A stretch of 64,000 nt of DNA from Coriaria nepalensis (taxonomy: Eukaryota > Streptophyta > Magnoliopsida > Cucurbitales > Coriariaceae): NCBI GenBank assembly GCA_027186245.1, contig CP114493.1, positions 2,363,501 through 2,427,500 of the forward strand, given 5' to 3'. The position numbers were made by a program, and so were the translations under genes. Shown here piece after piece: positions 12,370 to 24,439 of the stretch; positions within the stretch are counted from its first letter, which is position 1, and each line of letters starts with the position of its first letter. The notes beneath the pieces were generated by a model. It made no database searches. It was not told the DNA's origin and saw only the letters and a program-made list of their open reading frames with translations.

Positions 12370-14128
12370 TTTTAACGGTTCAATGTTATTATTATTAATA
12401 TTTTTGAAATATTATATTTTGATTTTTAGAGTCAAAATTTTATAATATTGTCTATGAAAATCACCTCTAAACTTTAATAAATACTCAAATTAACACATGT
12501 CACTTCAAAGAACATCAATAGTATCATCTTAGATGGTTAAGAAGGAAAAATGAAGAACTAAAACAACATATTTTAATTTAAATTTGGGAGTTAAGTTACA
12601 AATCAATATAATTTAAATCCCGAATTATTTAATTATGATAGATATTGAAAAAGTCCCATAATTTTTAAAATGAGACTATTAAAAATATTATTAATCTATA
12701 AAATAATAAAACCTTGATTGGTAATAAATTTTAAATATAAAAATTAATTTTTTTTTAGTCGCCAATTTTATTTTGTAACTATTTTTAATCTAATTTTTAA
12801 AATTTATTTAAAAAAAATGAGAAAAAAATTAATATTAGAAAAAAATTAAAAGTGATTTTCATTTTTCTTTACTTCAAAAAATAATATTTTTATACAGTTT
12901 TATACTTTATACTCCAATAATTGAATTTAGTTCTTACCCTTTAAAAGTTTCTTTTAAGATATAAGATCTAACATATAAACATATGAGACAGCAGCATTTT
13001 AGGTGATTTGGTAGGGTATTATTTTGGTGATGGATGCATTAGTCAAAATACTAATCATGCATAATTCATTGTTTTTACACAAAACAAAATGTTTTGTGGG
13101 TTTGTGCATGTTTGAAACTACTTGGCCGACACTGATAATAATTAGTACAACCAAATTATCCAAAAAGATTGTCACGTAAATTGCACTTGGGCTATAACAG
13201 TTAAACGTATTTTGGCCTTAGTGTCTGAACCGAGTTGAGCAAGTAGAACTAATGTGTATGTTCGATGAGACTGATTCAATCTGATTTGATATACGTATTA
13301 GAGCGCTCCTATTTAGTTTGTCTTGTTTGGTTTTGGTGAAAAGTCAAAACTCTTTAATTTGTTATTTGTATAACCGACTTAAAAAGAGAAAATACATTTT
13401 ACTTGATTGGTCAGGAGAATATTTTTATGTTCTTAACTTATAATATAGTCATATAATATAATGGGTCCTACTACTCGGAACTAAATCCACTGATGGATGG
13501 AGCTTTGATGCTCTGGGTTGTTTTTTTTTAGAAAAAATTAAAAATTAAAAATATAAATTTTAAAATTTTAAATATATTTTGTTATAATTATTAAAAATTA
13601 ATTTAAAAAAAAAATATCTGACATAATTTAATATATTTTTCCTCTTCTTAAATTATAATTTATCTTTAAAATACGTTTTAAAATATAAAAAATATTTCTA
13701 AATACTTATTTTACTTTTTCTTTTGCCCCCCATTTTAGCTCTAATTGAATTTTGAAGATTCTTTAGTAGACTCGACATAATGCTCTAAACTTTAGTTTTA
13801 TTTAGACTCCAAGTTCTCAAACTTATACAATTAGACTTATATCTTTCTAATTTCATAAATAAAAGAATAGCATTTATAATCTTATATCACGCGTGACTAT
13901 TATCAATTCTATTTTTAAAAGTGACTGGTTTGAAAAATAATTCAAAATTGAGTTAAAAATAGAAATCGATTTAAATATAAGTTATTAATATAAATAAATC
14001 GAGCTACAAAAATTAAGATCAAACCACTTTTTAAATAGATTATACTTTTAAAATAGAATAAATAACGATTATATGCATTAGCATGTATTCGGATCAGTTA
14101 GTTTTCTAACGAATATTGAGAATTAAGG
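12370..14128. other. gene-free stretch upstream of the bHLH gene
   Basis: AT-rich intergenic sequence. Text near 12710 (CCTTGATTGGTAATAAATTTT) resembles the terminal repeat of the MITE at 14130 and may mark another degenerate copy, but no second end was found. No coding sequence was recognised. Confidence 0.4.
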
Positions 14129-14129
14129 T

Positions 14130-14316
14130 CTTGATTGATAATGTATTTAACACAAAAAAAATTAGTTTTATGAGTCGTCAATCATATTTGGCAATTAATT
14201 TTTATTTATTTTTCAAAATTAATTTTTTTTTTAACTAGAAAAATAATTTTTTGTAATTATTGCATAAAATATTTTTAAAAAATTAAAATTTAAAATATGT
14301 TGTTAATCGGGGCCTA
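14130..14316. mobile_element. PIF/Harbinger-like MITE
   Basis: The left end GGTCTTGATTGATAATGTAT and the reverse complement of the right end GGCCCCGATTAACAACATAT form an imperfect terminal inverted repeat. The element of about 187 bp is AT-rich, non-coding and flanked by TAA on both sides, as expected for the 3-bp TTA/TAA target duplications of Tourist-type MITEs. Family assignment is inferred from end sequence and target-site length. Confidence 0.55.
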
Positions 14317-16049
14317 AGGATCTAAGTCTGCTTTCATTTAATTTTATAAAATTAAGAAAATTTAAGTCTATTAAAACATCAATCCATGATGGCCTTTCTT
14401 GTTTGGGTAAGGGCATTAAAAGCCTAGGATTTCCTTTATTAATTGAATCTCCTTTTACCCAAAATGCCCATAGTTTGACATTTTTTTATCACTAGAATTA
14501 GTTGCTTCTTCACTTGCAGAAATAACTTACCTTTACTTAACCTAGCAATTGTAGCCATGCCTTAATTTAGAGTTTCATATGACTTTTTATCTATTGATTA
14601 CCAACCTTCTTTCCATTCCTATGTACAAAAAACTAGGCATTAATAATGAAAGAACTGACTATCATGCATAGTACATAACAAAAGTTTCTAAATTTGGAAG
14701 TTGCTTCTGGTTTTGAAAATTCATAGGAGGAGATGGAGGAAATAGGGACGGTAGATAAATGGTGCTCTTGATTCTTGATTTTGATTTTGATTGAGTACTA
14801 ATTACTAACATTTTTGTCAATATCTAAGTTTGGCTCGTTTGAAATATGTTAACTAGTTTGATTTTCGAATTGAAATCAGAGTGATTAGTTTAGCTAAGTG
14901 CTTATTTCGATTAGTTTAGCTGAGTGCTTAGATTGATTCATGTGTTGCTTGCATAGCGTATATAGGACCATACCATAACTCGTATTTATGACATATTTCT
15001 AAACCAGAAGAAGCCTACAAGAGTAGTAGACTTTTTACCAACTTATTTTTTTGGGTACAAGTACAACTATTACTTAATTGGCTTTGCCAAATTGGCTTTG
15101 CCAAATTGGCTTGTATACAGGCAGGACAGCCTCCTAATTAGTTTTGTTAGATATGCCAGTGGTTAGATAATCAAAACTAGTTTAATTGCACCACAACTAG
15201 TTTTCTTTGAATCTAGTTTAGCATAGGATTTATTTAGTTATTCAAATGTGATTTAACATACAATAATTCAAATCCGGACATCCTCTTAGTCGAATGACAA
15301 TCTCACTTAATAGCATGGAGGAGGTCGGAAAATCGAATCGCCGCCCGAATTCTATAATTATTGGATATCATTTGAAATCAACTCGGCTTATATCATTTTG
15401 GTGAAGGAGAAACTGGCTTCTTTAATTTCAGGCAAGATATGAAGGAGTTAAAAGAGATGGGTGCCACAAACTAAACACTATTCAAAGTAAAAACCACCTG
15501 ATCCACAAGGCATAAATAACATCTATTGCTTTTCCTTGAATCTTTCATGAAAGTCACCCAATAAACAATGAGTTCAATATAATGTAATATTAAAAAAAAA
15601 TGTAATAAAAAAATATTAAAAAATATATATAGGAAAAAAAAAAAAGGAAAGAAGAAGAAGAAAAGACTAACTTTGACTCCATGCATCTACTACTATTACC
15701 ACTAGAAAAATTTAGTAACATTCACATTGCATTAGACAACAAATAAGAATCAGGGAAGCTTAGATTCATAACCTAACAGGCTAATAGGAGAGGACCATTA
15801 AATGCAAAAATTTAATGTTAAAAGAGAGAGAGAGAGAGAGAGAGCGAGCGTAGAGAAAAAGATAGACTTGTTTAATGGGATGAAAGGCAAAAAATGTTGC
15901 ATAATAACCCAGAGAAATTGAGGTGCTTAATTTGGGATGATTGGAGTTACATTTTACAAAGAACTTTCTACAACTATTTCATATCCCACTGACAACAACA
16001 GCACACATTTTGGGTTGAAGCAAAAATCATTATGAAAAACACAACGGAA
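14317..16049. other. gene-free stretch between bHLH and PPR genes
   Basis: It contains two small tandem repeats (a 26-bp unit around 14881-14935 with core GATTAGTTTAGCT-AGTGCTTA; 14-bp ATTGGCTTTGCCAA units at about 15079-15115) and a (GA)n run near 15823-15844. The 3' UTR of the PPR gene probably occupies the last few hundred bases. No other gene was recognised. Confidence 0.5.
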
Positions 16050-18168
16050 CTATTGAAACTGCTCGGTCAGTTTTATAAGGCTGTAAGTCTCCTCATCTGG
16101 CCTAGCTCCTCCTATAATCATTCTCCTCAACAGACTTGGATCATAAATCTTCGCTTTCACATAAGCCTTAATCAAAGCATTGAACACAAATGTATACCTC
16201 GAGTACTTTGCTTTCTTTAGTTCTTCAAACAATTTTCCAGCATTCTCTACATCACCCCTCTCTGCAAAAACCTCAACCATTGAAAAAGTAGTCTCCAACC
16301 ATGGAGTTGATTTTCTTACCATATTGCTTGTTTTCAAATTCATCCCCAATTCTAAGGTTTTCATGGCTTCTTCTATCAATCCAGCTTTCAAGCAACCCAA
16401 TGCAAGATGCCGGAAAGTTATACCATTAGGTTTACATCCATTCTTTTCTATTTCCCTGAAAAGCTCGGTCGCTTTTTTGATTAACCCGTGTTTGCAATAT
16501 ACAGATATTAAAGAATTGAACTGGTCTGTGGATTTTAAACTTCTTACTGACTTCATTTCAAACCAAAGTTCCTCCGCTTGACTTAGCTTACCAATTCTTC
16601 CAAATGCTTCAATAGCCAATATATAACTTTTCGACCTAACATGAGGCAACCTATGCAAAATTTCCCAAGTTCTCTTTAGCTGCTTCTCCTTCCCTAAAAT
16701 ACCATATGTGATTAACAGAACATCTAGTGTTGACCAATTATTGCCTGTGATTGACTTTTCCACAGCTTCAACATAGGCCTCGGCTGCAGTATATAACTTC
16801 GCCACTGCATGTGAAGTAGCTAAGATGCAATAAGATATCTCATTTGGCTCAACTTTCACTCTCTTCATTTCACCGAATACTCTAACCAATCCTTCAATAT
16901 TGTGCTCATTGGCTTCTATTTTCATGAGAATGTTGTAGGTTGAGACATGTGGGACCACTTTATCGGCCTTCATTTGAGTGAGGATTTTCGGTATGGTTTT
17001 CTTACGGCTAGGAGAGGAGTGAAGAATTATAAGGCGGTTAAAAACCAAGTGTGAGATTGAATAGCTAAGTTCCCTCATTTTTCTCATGTAAGCAAAAGAA
17101 AGCCTTATGCCACCCCTATCCAAACACGCAATCACGAGGTTATTGTAGAGCAACTCGTTTTGAAACTCAGGTGGGACCCGAATAAAGAGTCTCTCACCTT
17201 GTGATATCCCATGAAGTTTAGTGGTAAATTCCAAAAGATAAGAGTAGTCTAATTCCTTTGGCTTATACGGTCTTTCTCTAATCACCCATTCCATAACCTG
17301 TCCAAAACAGAAGATAATTCTTACCTGGCTCAAATATATTTGGATCCCTAAAACTAAAAAAGGTACTAAGAGTAGTAATAGTGAGTCAAAATCTTGATGT
17401 AGAAGTGCAACTAGAACAAGCCATAGACTACGAAAGAATTTATCCATTTCTGTAATTAGCATAAGCTACAGAATAGTTCAATTAAGCATTTATACGACTA
17501 TGTAGAAAGAGTAATTTGATTAAATTGAAATCTAGAGAAGATTTTGTGGGATTGATCTTGAGTAAGTGTATTTCATTTAGATTCTGTGTGCCTGAACTGG
17601 ATTTTTCAAATTTTAATCTCAAACTGGCATATAAAAATTATAGTCATGTAGAATGCATTGAGCACAAGCTGCATAATTTTTCACTCAATCATTTATACAA
17701 ACAGGTAGAGTGCACATCCAATTTTTTTTTTATTTTCCCAAGAACAGAATCCTATAATCAAATGTAAAAGCTCAAAATTCACAGGTTCTAACAAGAATTC
17801 ATAGTAGGACATAAACAACATATAGAAACAAACCTCACCTCAAGTGCACGTTTGTTCATCTCGAGCTTCCTGAGACGATTAATGGCGTGGAAAATGTCGC
17901 CTCTGTGAATGGGAAAACCATCGCCCATCCAACTCCGAAATGCAGAGCCAACTGATTCTACCTTCGGGAGCTTCTCGATTCTCAAAGATAAGCAGTGGGA
18001 ATCTTCTTTTCCTGAATCTATAACCTTCTCGGGAAAATTACGGAGTGTTTGGGTGCAGAGAAAAGTAAGACTAAACTGAATCGGATTGAGTCGTGAATGT
18101 ATAAGATTAACTATTCGATGCCTTGCCAGTGTGAAACTTCGTCGTTTCAAACAGGTAAACGTTTGCAT
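16050..18168 (-). CDS. P-class pentatricopeptide repeat protein (At1g07590-like)
   Basis: Two exons (18168-17839 and 17297-16050) join at phase 0 across a 541-bp GT-AG intron, restoring NKRALE/VMEWVIRERP and giving 525 aa. The first 40-50 residues are rich in R, S, T and L with few acids, as in a mitochondrial presequence. Degenerate 35-residue helical repeats run from about residue 150 to the C-terminus, for example VSTYNILMKIEANEHNIEGL (228-247), FNSLISVYCKHG and FNALIKAYVKAK; the last repeat ends GGARPDEETYSLIK. There is no E/DYW extension, so it is P-class: an RNA-binding organellar factor rather than an editing deaminase. It closely resembles Arabidopsis At1g07590 by recall. The 470-codon frame continuing upstream of 17297 is intron read-through. 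It is divergently arranged to the AMSH1-like locus (about 1.5 kb between starts). Confidence 0.9.
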
Positions 18169-18239
18169 GCTTTTACTGCTAGGCTTCTTCTTCGTCGGAA
18201 GAAACTTGGAACAAAACCATGGAAAAGATTTGGTAAATT

Positions 18240-19400
18240 ACACGAGGACCTGAGATAATATGAAAATTAAAATTTATCCGTTAATGTTTAAAAGTATTAC
18301 TATTTTACACCACAAATTTTGTAAGAGTTTAGATTGATAATCATTTCTTTTCAATAATTTTTTAATAAAAGATTCTTATACGTGTTATGTGTATTGTAAG
18401 TATGATTTTAATACAAATATTATTTTTATATATTACATTGAAATGATGTTTATAATTAAAAATATATATATATTATGTCACTTAACAGTATGCATTCAAT
18501 TATTTTAAATTTTATTTTTTTTACTGTCTGATCCAATCTAAAATTATAAATGAGTTAACCTATTATTTCTAACCAAAAAAAAAAAAAAAATCTTAAGTTT
18601 CTTTTTCTCTCTAAATTAAATCATGATAATCATATTCAATCACGATTTATAAAATTAAGGTTGATGATAGCAGTATATAGAGATGTAGTAGATACTTTAA
18701 AAAAAATGAAAAATGATAATGAGTAAAAAATAAATAAATTTAGGGTTTGAGTTAAATTTTAATTATTAATCAATAATCTAGATTCAAAGTAATGTGAAAA
18801 ATCTATATTTTTATAGGAAGATTAGTAATGGTAGTGATCAAGATGTTCGGAGCTATGAGCTAAATACAAAAAAGAAAGAGAAAGAGAAATTATTTAAGAA
18901 AAATATTAAAATTAAATATTATAAGGCGATGGTGGTGGCGGCGGTGTCCAAACATTAGTGGCATTGATAGGAGTGTTCGGGTAGTGGTGAGTGGGGAGGA
19001 AATGAAAGGATAGAAAAAACTTCTTTCTTATTTTTAGAAGAAAGTATAATTAATAAGTTTCTTAAGAAAAAAATTAACAAAATGTAATAAGTAAAACACG
19101 AAATTAAAATTATATATATGAATTTAATGTATAATTTGCTTTTAATTTTAATGATATGATAAATTAGATCTAAATTATGGATTAATATTTTAAACCTTAA
19201 ATTAGTATGATAAAAATTTTAGTTGCCTTACCTTCTGTAATCCAAAACTATTTTTTAAGTTTTAGCGGTGGATTAATAAGATTTTTTTACCCTCCAAAAT
19301 ATTTGAAAAATGGGTAAGGGTAGGTCTGATTTTTGAATTCTTAAAACGGTAAAGTTTGGGGAGTGAATCCTAATATTTCTATACTATTGGGGTACTTCAG
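18240..19400. other. intergenic spacer between divergent PPR and AMSH1-like loci
   Basis: AT-rich, with a GGTGGTGGCGGCGGTG patch near 18930-18950 similar to patches near 25105 and 60545 that sit inside or near inverted-repeat-like sequence. No coding sequence was recognised. Confidence 0.4.
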
Positions 19401-19647
19401 TTTTTTTAAAACCTTTTCAAAACTACTCTTTCCGCTTTTCCATGTTTACCCTTGGGAGAAACTAAAATTGACATTTCCCACGTTTCGCATCCTTTCTCCC
19501 TCCTCACCCAAGCTGCCATTGAAGGGCTCTTCACCAAGGTCTGTTTCCTCAATTTACTGATCGGAGGGGAAACACAAAATTTCCGAACCTGTTTGCCAAG
19601 AAAGAATAAAAAGGAACGAAAATTCTCTCAGATAGAACAAAAAAAAA

Positions 19648-22600
19648 ATGAAGTCTTCTACGGAGGGAATTAACATCGCTGCTTGTGCTCAGAGTCTCGA
19701 CGTTGATAATCGGATTTCCCTCCGTTATTACTATCGGATCGCCGACAGTATTCGCCGTCAGGTCTCTTTTTACTCGAGAAAAATTCATTTCATTTTCCAA
19801 TTCTGTAACACTCGTTTGTCGTAGGAATTTCAGAATTTGTTAGGTCTTTTGAAATGGAGCAATTCTTGTACGTAGTTTATTTTGCCATGATACAGAAATT
19901 TTTCATGATACATAGTTCAATACAGGATGTTCTATATTACTTCTTCTTGTTGGCGCTATACATTGTTCAAATTCTAAAAAATACAGTAAAGAAAATTTGT
20001 GAACATTTTTCAGCTCCTAACATGTTTGTTACTTTTAGGCAGACATCTTTCGAGCAGAGAAGAATATTATTGATCTATATGTCATGCTACTGAGGTTCTC
20101 AAGGTAGGAAAATAGTGAGAAATTATCTTGGTTTCTTGTTTTGAACTTTTATAACCCATTTTAGCTGAATTATTTTCAAAGGTAGAAAACAGTGACTAAT
20201 AATCTTGATTTCTATTTTAACTTGTATTATCCAGCTAGATTGTGATGTAGCTACAATTTGACTTTTCAATATTGGGAAAAATTTGCTGAAACTGGGGTTC
20301 GTTTCTGCTTTTACAGTTTGGTCACTGAGACGATACCACGCCATAGAGAGTATGGAGCATATGTTAAATGCCAACAGGTTTATTTCAAGAAGGTAGTCCC
20401 CCCTTTTAGAAGTCAAATTTTATATAAATGTGGTACGTCAGTATTTTGAGGTGCGATGAAATTCAGTTCTTTGCTGTAGAAACTATTGATTGCCTTAAAT
20501 GAGCTCGAACAGTTGAAGCCAGCAGTGCAACAGAAGGTCAATGAATCAAGCAGAAATCAAGTATATCAAGCAAATGGGCTGGGTGATTACAGTCAAAATG
20601 AGTCATCGGAGTGGCCTCTTGTCAGAAAAGAAAAAAGTACTAATTATCATATGAGAAAGGTCGACTCTGTTTATTATCCCAGACTTTCCTGAAAATTACC
20701 ATGTCTTTTCAAACAGCATGATCTATCTTCATATGCTGTGTCTGTTGGGTAATATCCCAAATTTATGTCCCTGTATGCTTATTTTTCATCCGACAGGAGG
20801 CTAGACCAGCTATTCAAGAATCGATGTATCAAAGTCAGAGAGCTTTCATCTGGCCGTGCTGTGGAAGAACAACTCCGAAAACTGTATGTATTGAGAATTC
20901 CATAAATATTTGCTAAATGTTTGAGGTTGATTAACTAAACCAGTGTAGTGCATACCTTATGGAAGGTTGTAAGCTTTGTGCTCGCATATGGTCTAGTCTC
21001 TTAAAACCCCTTTCTTGATTTTTACTTGTGTTTCTTTCCTTTATTTTCTCATAGATCTCTACGTATCCCACCCCCAAAGGAGGAAACTCTTTCCAAACAT
21101 TCTATATTGGGTCCGAATGGGCTTCATGGGCAGTGGCAGCCACCTATTAGTGTCACAGGGGTTTATTTTATCTACTCTTTTCTTTCGACTTTAGTCTGGA
21201 AATTACACTGACTTTGCTTTTTCTAATTGTAGGTGTCCTATTGAAATTCCTAGGTTTGAGCTTGAAAATTCTTGTTCCTGGTTTTTAGCTTAAGTTGTAT
21301 CAAGTCATAACAGTGAATTCTTTTCTTCTTATTTTGTGAGAATCTCGGTCCGCGGGAACATCTTTCTTTTTTAAAATATTAAAATTGTTATTATTAACAT
21401 TATAAGATGATGTTGTTATTGTTATTATTATTATTAATTTATCATTATTGGTACAAAAAAAAACTCCAACAAAATTCAATGGACGAGTAGGCCTCCAACT
21501 AATCATTCCATTTTACTTTTAAGACTATCTTATAGCAATAGATATGTAAAAATCTTGTTCTCTTTTGTTCAAATAGGCTGCAGCAGTCCAAAGAAAATGA
21601 GTCTCAAACTGAAAGAGATCGCTATGACTCAGAACAAGAAAGATCAAGGCTAGGGTCAATCCTAAGCCAGAATGATGGTAATTAGACATGTCATACTGAA
21701 CAACCTTCTTCCTTTATCTCCTTCGAAACCATGGGAACCCCTCCTCAAATTATCAGACAGCCTTTACCTCCACCTGTACTTGCAGAAGTACAAGACTTGA
21801 TTCCTGCATTGTCACCCCCAGTTACTGAGACAGAATGTGCTCAGGTGTCCCCATCAGCAGATGGTTTTATTCGTGCTGAAGCTCGCTTGCAGTTGCACCT
21901 CGTGAGAGTTTGTTTGTTTGATTATTTTCAATGCTTACTATTGTTCGATTCTTTTGAGTTTTGTTTACTACGAGTAATAAAATATAAGTATATAGCTCCT
22001 TTTGGGCAGTTTTTCATCCCAGCAATTGTTTCTCTCTATAGTCAACCGCAATGATGGAGGGCTTTATGAGGCTGGCCAAGTCAAATACTGATAAGAACTT
22101 AGAAACTTGTGGTGTACTTGCAGGTTCACTTGTAAGTGCTGATAACTGAAGGATTTACAATTGTCGTTTTTAGCTTTCATCCTGTTGTTTCAATTGTTAT
22201 TTTTTGTTAACATCACCAGTTCTATCTTGCAGAAAAACAGAAATTTTTTTGTGACAACACTAATCATTCCCAAGCAGGAATCAACAACAGATACTGTAAG
22301 GCTGTTTCCACTAATATACTCTCAGTTTCTTATTATCCATTTACCTAATCATATATCCATAACCCGTTTTTAAAAATGTCTACCTTCTGAATTGTGATCA
22401 GTGTCATACAATAAATGAGGAAGAAATATTTGAAGTACAGGCTAAGCAATCCCTTTTCACTCTTGGGTGGATCCATGTAAGTCTTTAAGATGTCAGTGTC
22501 ACTGCTTATCATATCTGTATGCTTCTTTTGAGTCTGATTTGGAAGTGGAATATATTCTATGGTGATGTCAGTACATATGCACCTAAACCAGCAAAAAAAA

Positions 22601-24070
22601 AGAAAGAAAATGATCACATGACTCCTACCTTCGCAAAGTGTCCTTTTTCTTTTTGAGATGGCTCCTGTGCAAGGTAGTACAATATGCAGGAAAAACTAAG
22701 GGTGTGTTTGGTAATTGTTCTTAGAACAGATTTTATATTCTCAGATCAGAGAAAACAACCAACTAATGAATTTGGCCGTGTTTTCGAATTATAATTTTGC
22801 CAAAACTGTTTTTGGAGAACATCCTAAGGCCATTTTTCCTATTTTAAGAGAATAATTTTCACATAATAATCCAGAAAATATAGTTTTCCATAATTTAACG
22901 AATCAAATGAAATTTCAATTAAAAACTGTTTTCCCATACCTATTTTGAGTTTACAAAAAAACCTGAAATTTTGAAAGCAGTTTTGAAATCTTCTCTCAGT
23001 CATTTGGTCATTCGTCTTTTGAAACTGAGCTTTCGGAGTAAAGAACCAAATTGTACCTTGTGTTGTTTTTCTTACATTTGTTCTTTGTTTGGTTAAGTAC
23101 TCATCTTATTGGAAATGATAAATATAGAATTTGCGATAAAAGTGTTACTGCTTCTAGTTCAGAGTCCAGTCTAATATATTGTAAGTATATGTTTTCTAGT
23201 TACTTTTCTTATCTTCCTAAATTGATTAATTTTATTGTTTACCATTTTTTTTAAAATTTTCAGACACATCCTACGCAGTCTTGTTTTATGTCATCAGTTG
23301 ATGTTCATACTCATTACTCTTATCAGGTTTGGGCTCCTTCCTGTTATTAATAGACTAGCAAAACGATGAGTCTCTTATCATTTCTTACCTGAAAACTTTG
23401 TGCTCTTAAGTTGGTCCATTTTATTACCGTCCCTGCTTCTACAAATATTTGATAGAAATGTTTACATTTTATAACTTGAAGCTCTCCATTATTTTTTCAC
23501 GACTGCTTTAAAGGGGAGAAATAATTGTTTTGAAAGTATAAATAATTGTTTTGAGTGCTTCAAACGAACCTTATCCTGAATATAGCACTGAACTTCCCTG
23601 TTAATAGTTTTGCCAAAACCTATATCAAATGTTTTCAGTTTGGCCTTTTTAAGTTCTCCGAAACTATATAGTTCTTTGCATTTTGCAGTAGACATCTATA
23701 TATATATATATATATAATATCTCTTTTTTGGTCAAAAGACATCCCGTTCTTGCTTACTTTTATGATGCTTACTCTTAGATTATGCTGCCCGAGGCAGTTG
23801 CGATTGTAATGGCGCCTAGAGATGGCTCAAGGTATGGAAAAAGTTCCCATAAACTTTATATAATCTTTGCTTAGGTACATTATCAATTGAGGATGGACCT
23901 CTTTATATTTGCATGCAGAAAACACGGCATTTTCCGGTTAACATACCCGGCAAAGTGGGTTTCATCCGCACAGTCAGCCTCCGGATGGTGGGCCCATTTT
24001 CAAAACCTGCACGGATGTTCACGTGGACCCCAATCTCAAATTTGATGTCATTGATCTCCGGAAATTGTGA
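19648..24070 (+). pseudogene. AMSH1: AMSH1-like JAMM deubiquitinase, broken
   Basis: Exons recognised: 19648-19761 (RISLRYYYRIADSIRRQ), 20039-20103, 20317-20392, 20480-20659, 20797-20883, 21055-21160, 21233-21253, 21577-21901, 22042-22131, 22233-22295, 22402-22476, 23264-23326, 23779-23831, and the last from 23919. They spell an N-terminal MIT-like region, the PPPVLAEVQDL linker and an MPN+ domain with the JAMM zinc ligands: E of LETCGVLAGSL, and HTHPTQSCFMSSVD. AMSH proteins cleave K63-linked ubiquitin in ESCRT-dependent endosomal and vacuolar sorting. The HGIFRLT segment points to AMSH1. Lesions: exon 20797-20883 is out of phase with its neighbours; exon 21233-21253 is cut to 21 nt and reads TGA; TAG at 21683-21685 is in frame; the last exon lost about 29 nt after 23950, so the conserved GFHPH...KFDVIDLR end is out of frame. 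Not a functional copy unless the sequence has errors. Confidence 0.85.
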
Positions 24071-24439
24071 TCGTAATGAGATTTCAATGGGTATGGTACT
24101 CAAACTATGTCAAATGTTCAAATCTGTTCATGTCTATGTATGTATGAATGTAGTACAATCAGTAGGACAATTCTTTCACGAAAATTATATAGTTTACGGT
24201 CCCTTTTGTGTAAACAAAAAAGCGGGGATTTCAACGACCGGAACGGAGATGACATGTGGAGGCACATTTGATATTAGTTGTATCAAACATACAGCTCTTT
24301 TTTCTTATGGTCATGTACCGACCATTGAAAAGGGCAAGAAATCATGTCTTTCATTATTTGTAAAGAAATTACTGTTCTAGCCAATTTCATTGGTATTTAT
24401 CCACATTTTCTTCTACGCATGCGCTATTAGTTAAGAGTT

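Noticed and set aside
16050..17462. 470-codon PPR frame as a complete single-exon gene
   Set aside because: Its first 55 codons are intron. The acceptor at 17298/17297 and the upstream exon 17839-18168 restore the conserved NKRALEVMEW junction.
21731..22054. Open frame starting MGTPPQIIRQ as a separate gene
   Set aside because: It is the downstream half of an AMSH1 exon after the in-frame TAG; the ATG is an internal codon and the end is intron read-through.
22697..23050. Possible MITE in an AMSH1 intron starting GGGTGTGTTTGGTAATTGTT
   Set aside because: The start looks like common plant hAT-type ends, but no matching inverted right end or target duplication was found.
23913..24380. 155-codon plus-strand open frame beginning MQKTRHFPVN
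   Set aside because: It overlaps the last AMSH1 exon in a non-conserved frame and starts in the upstream intron; it does not resemble a protein family.
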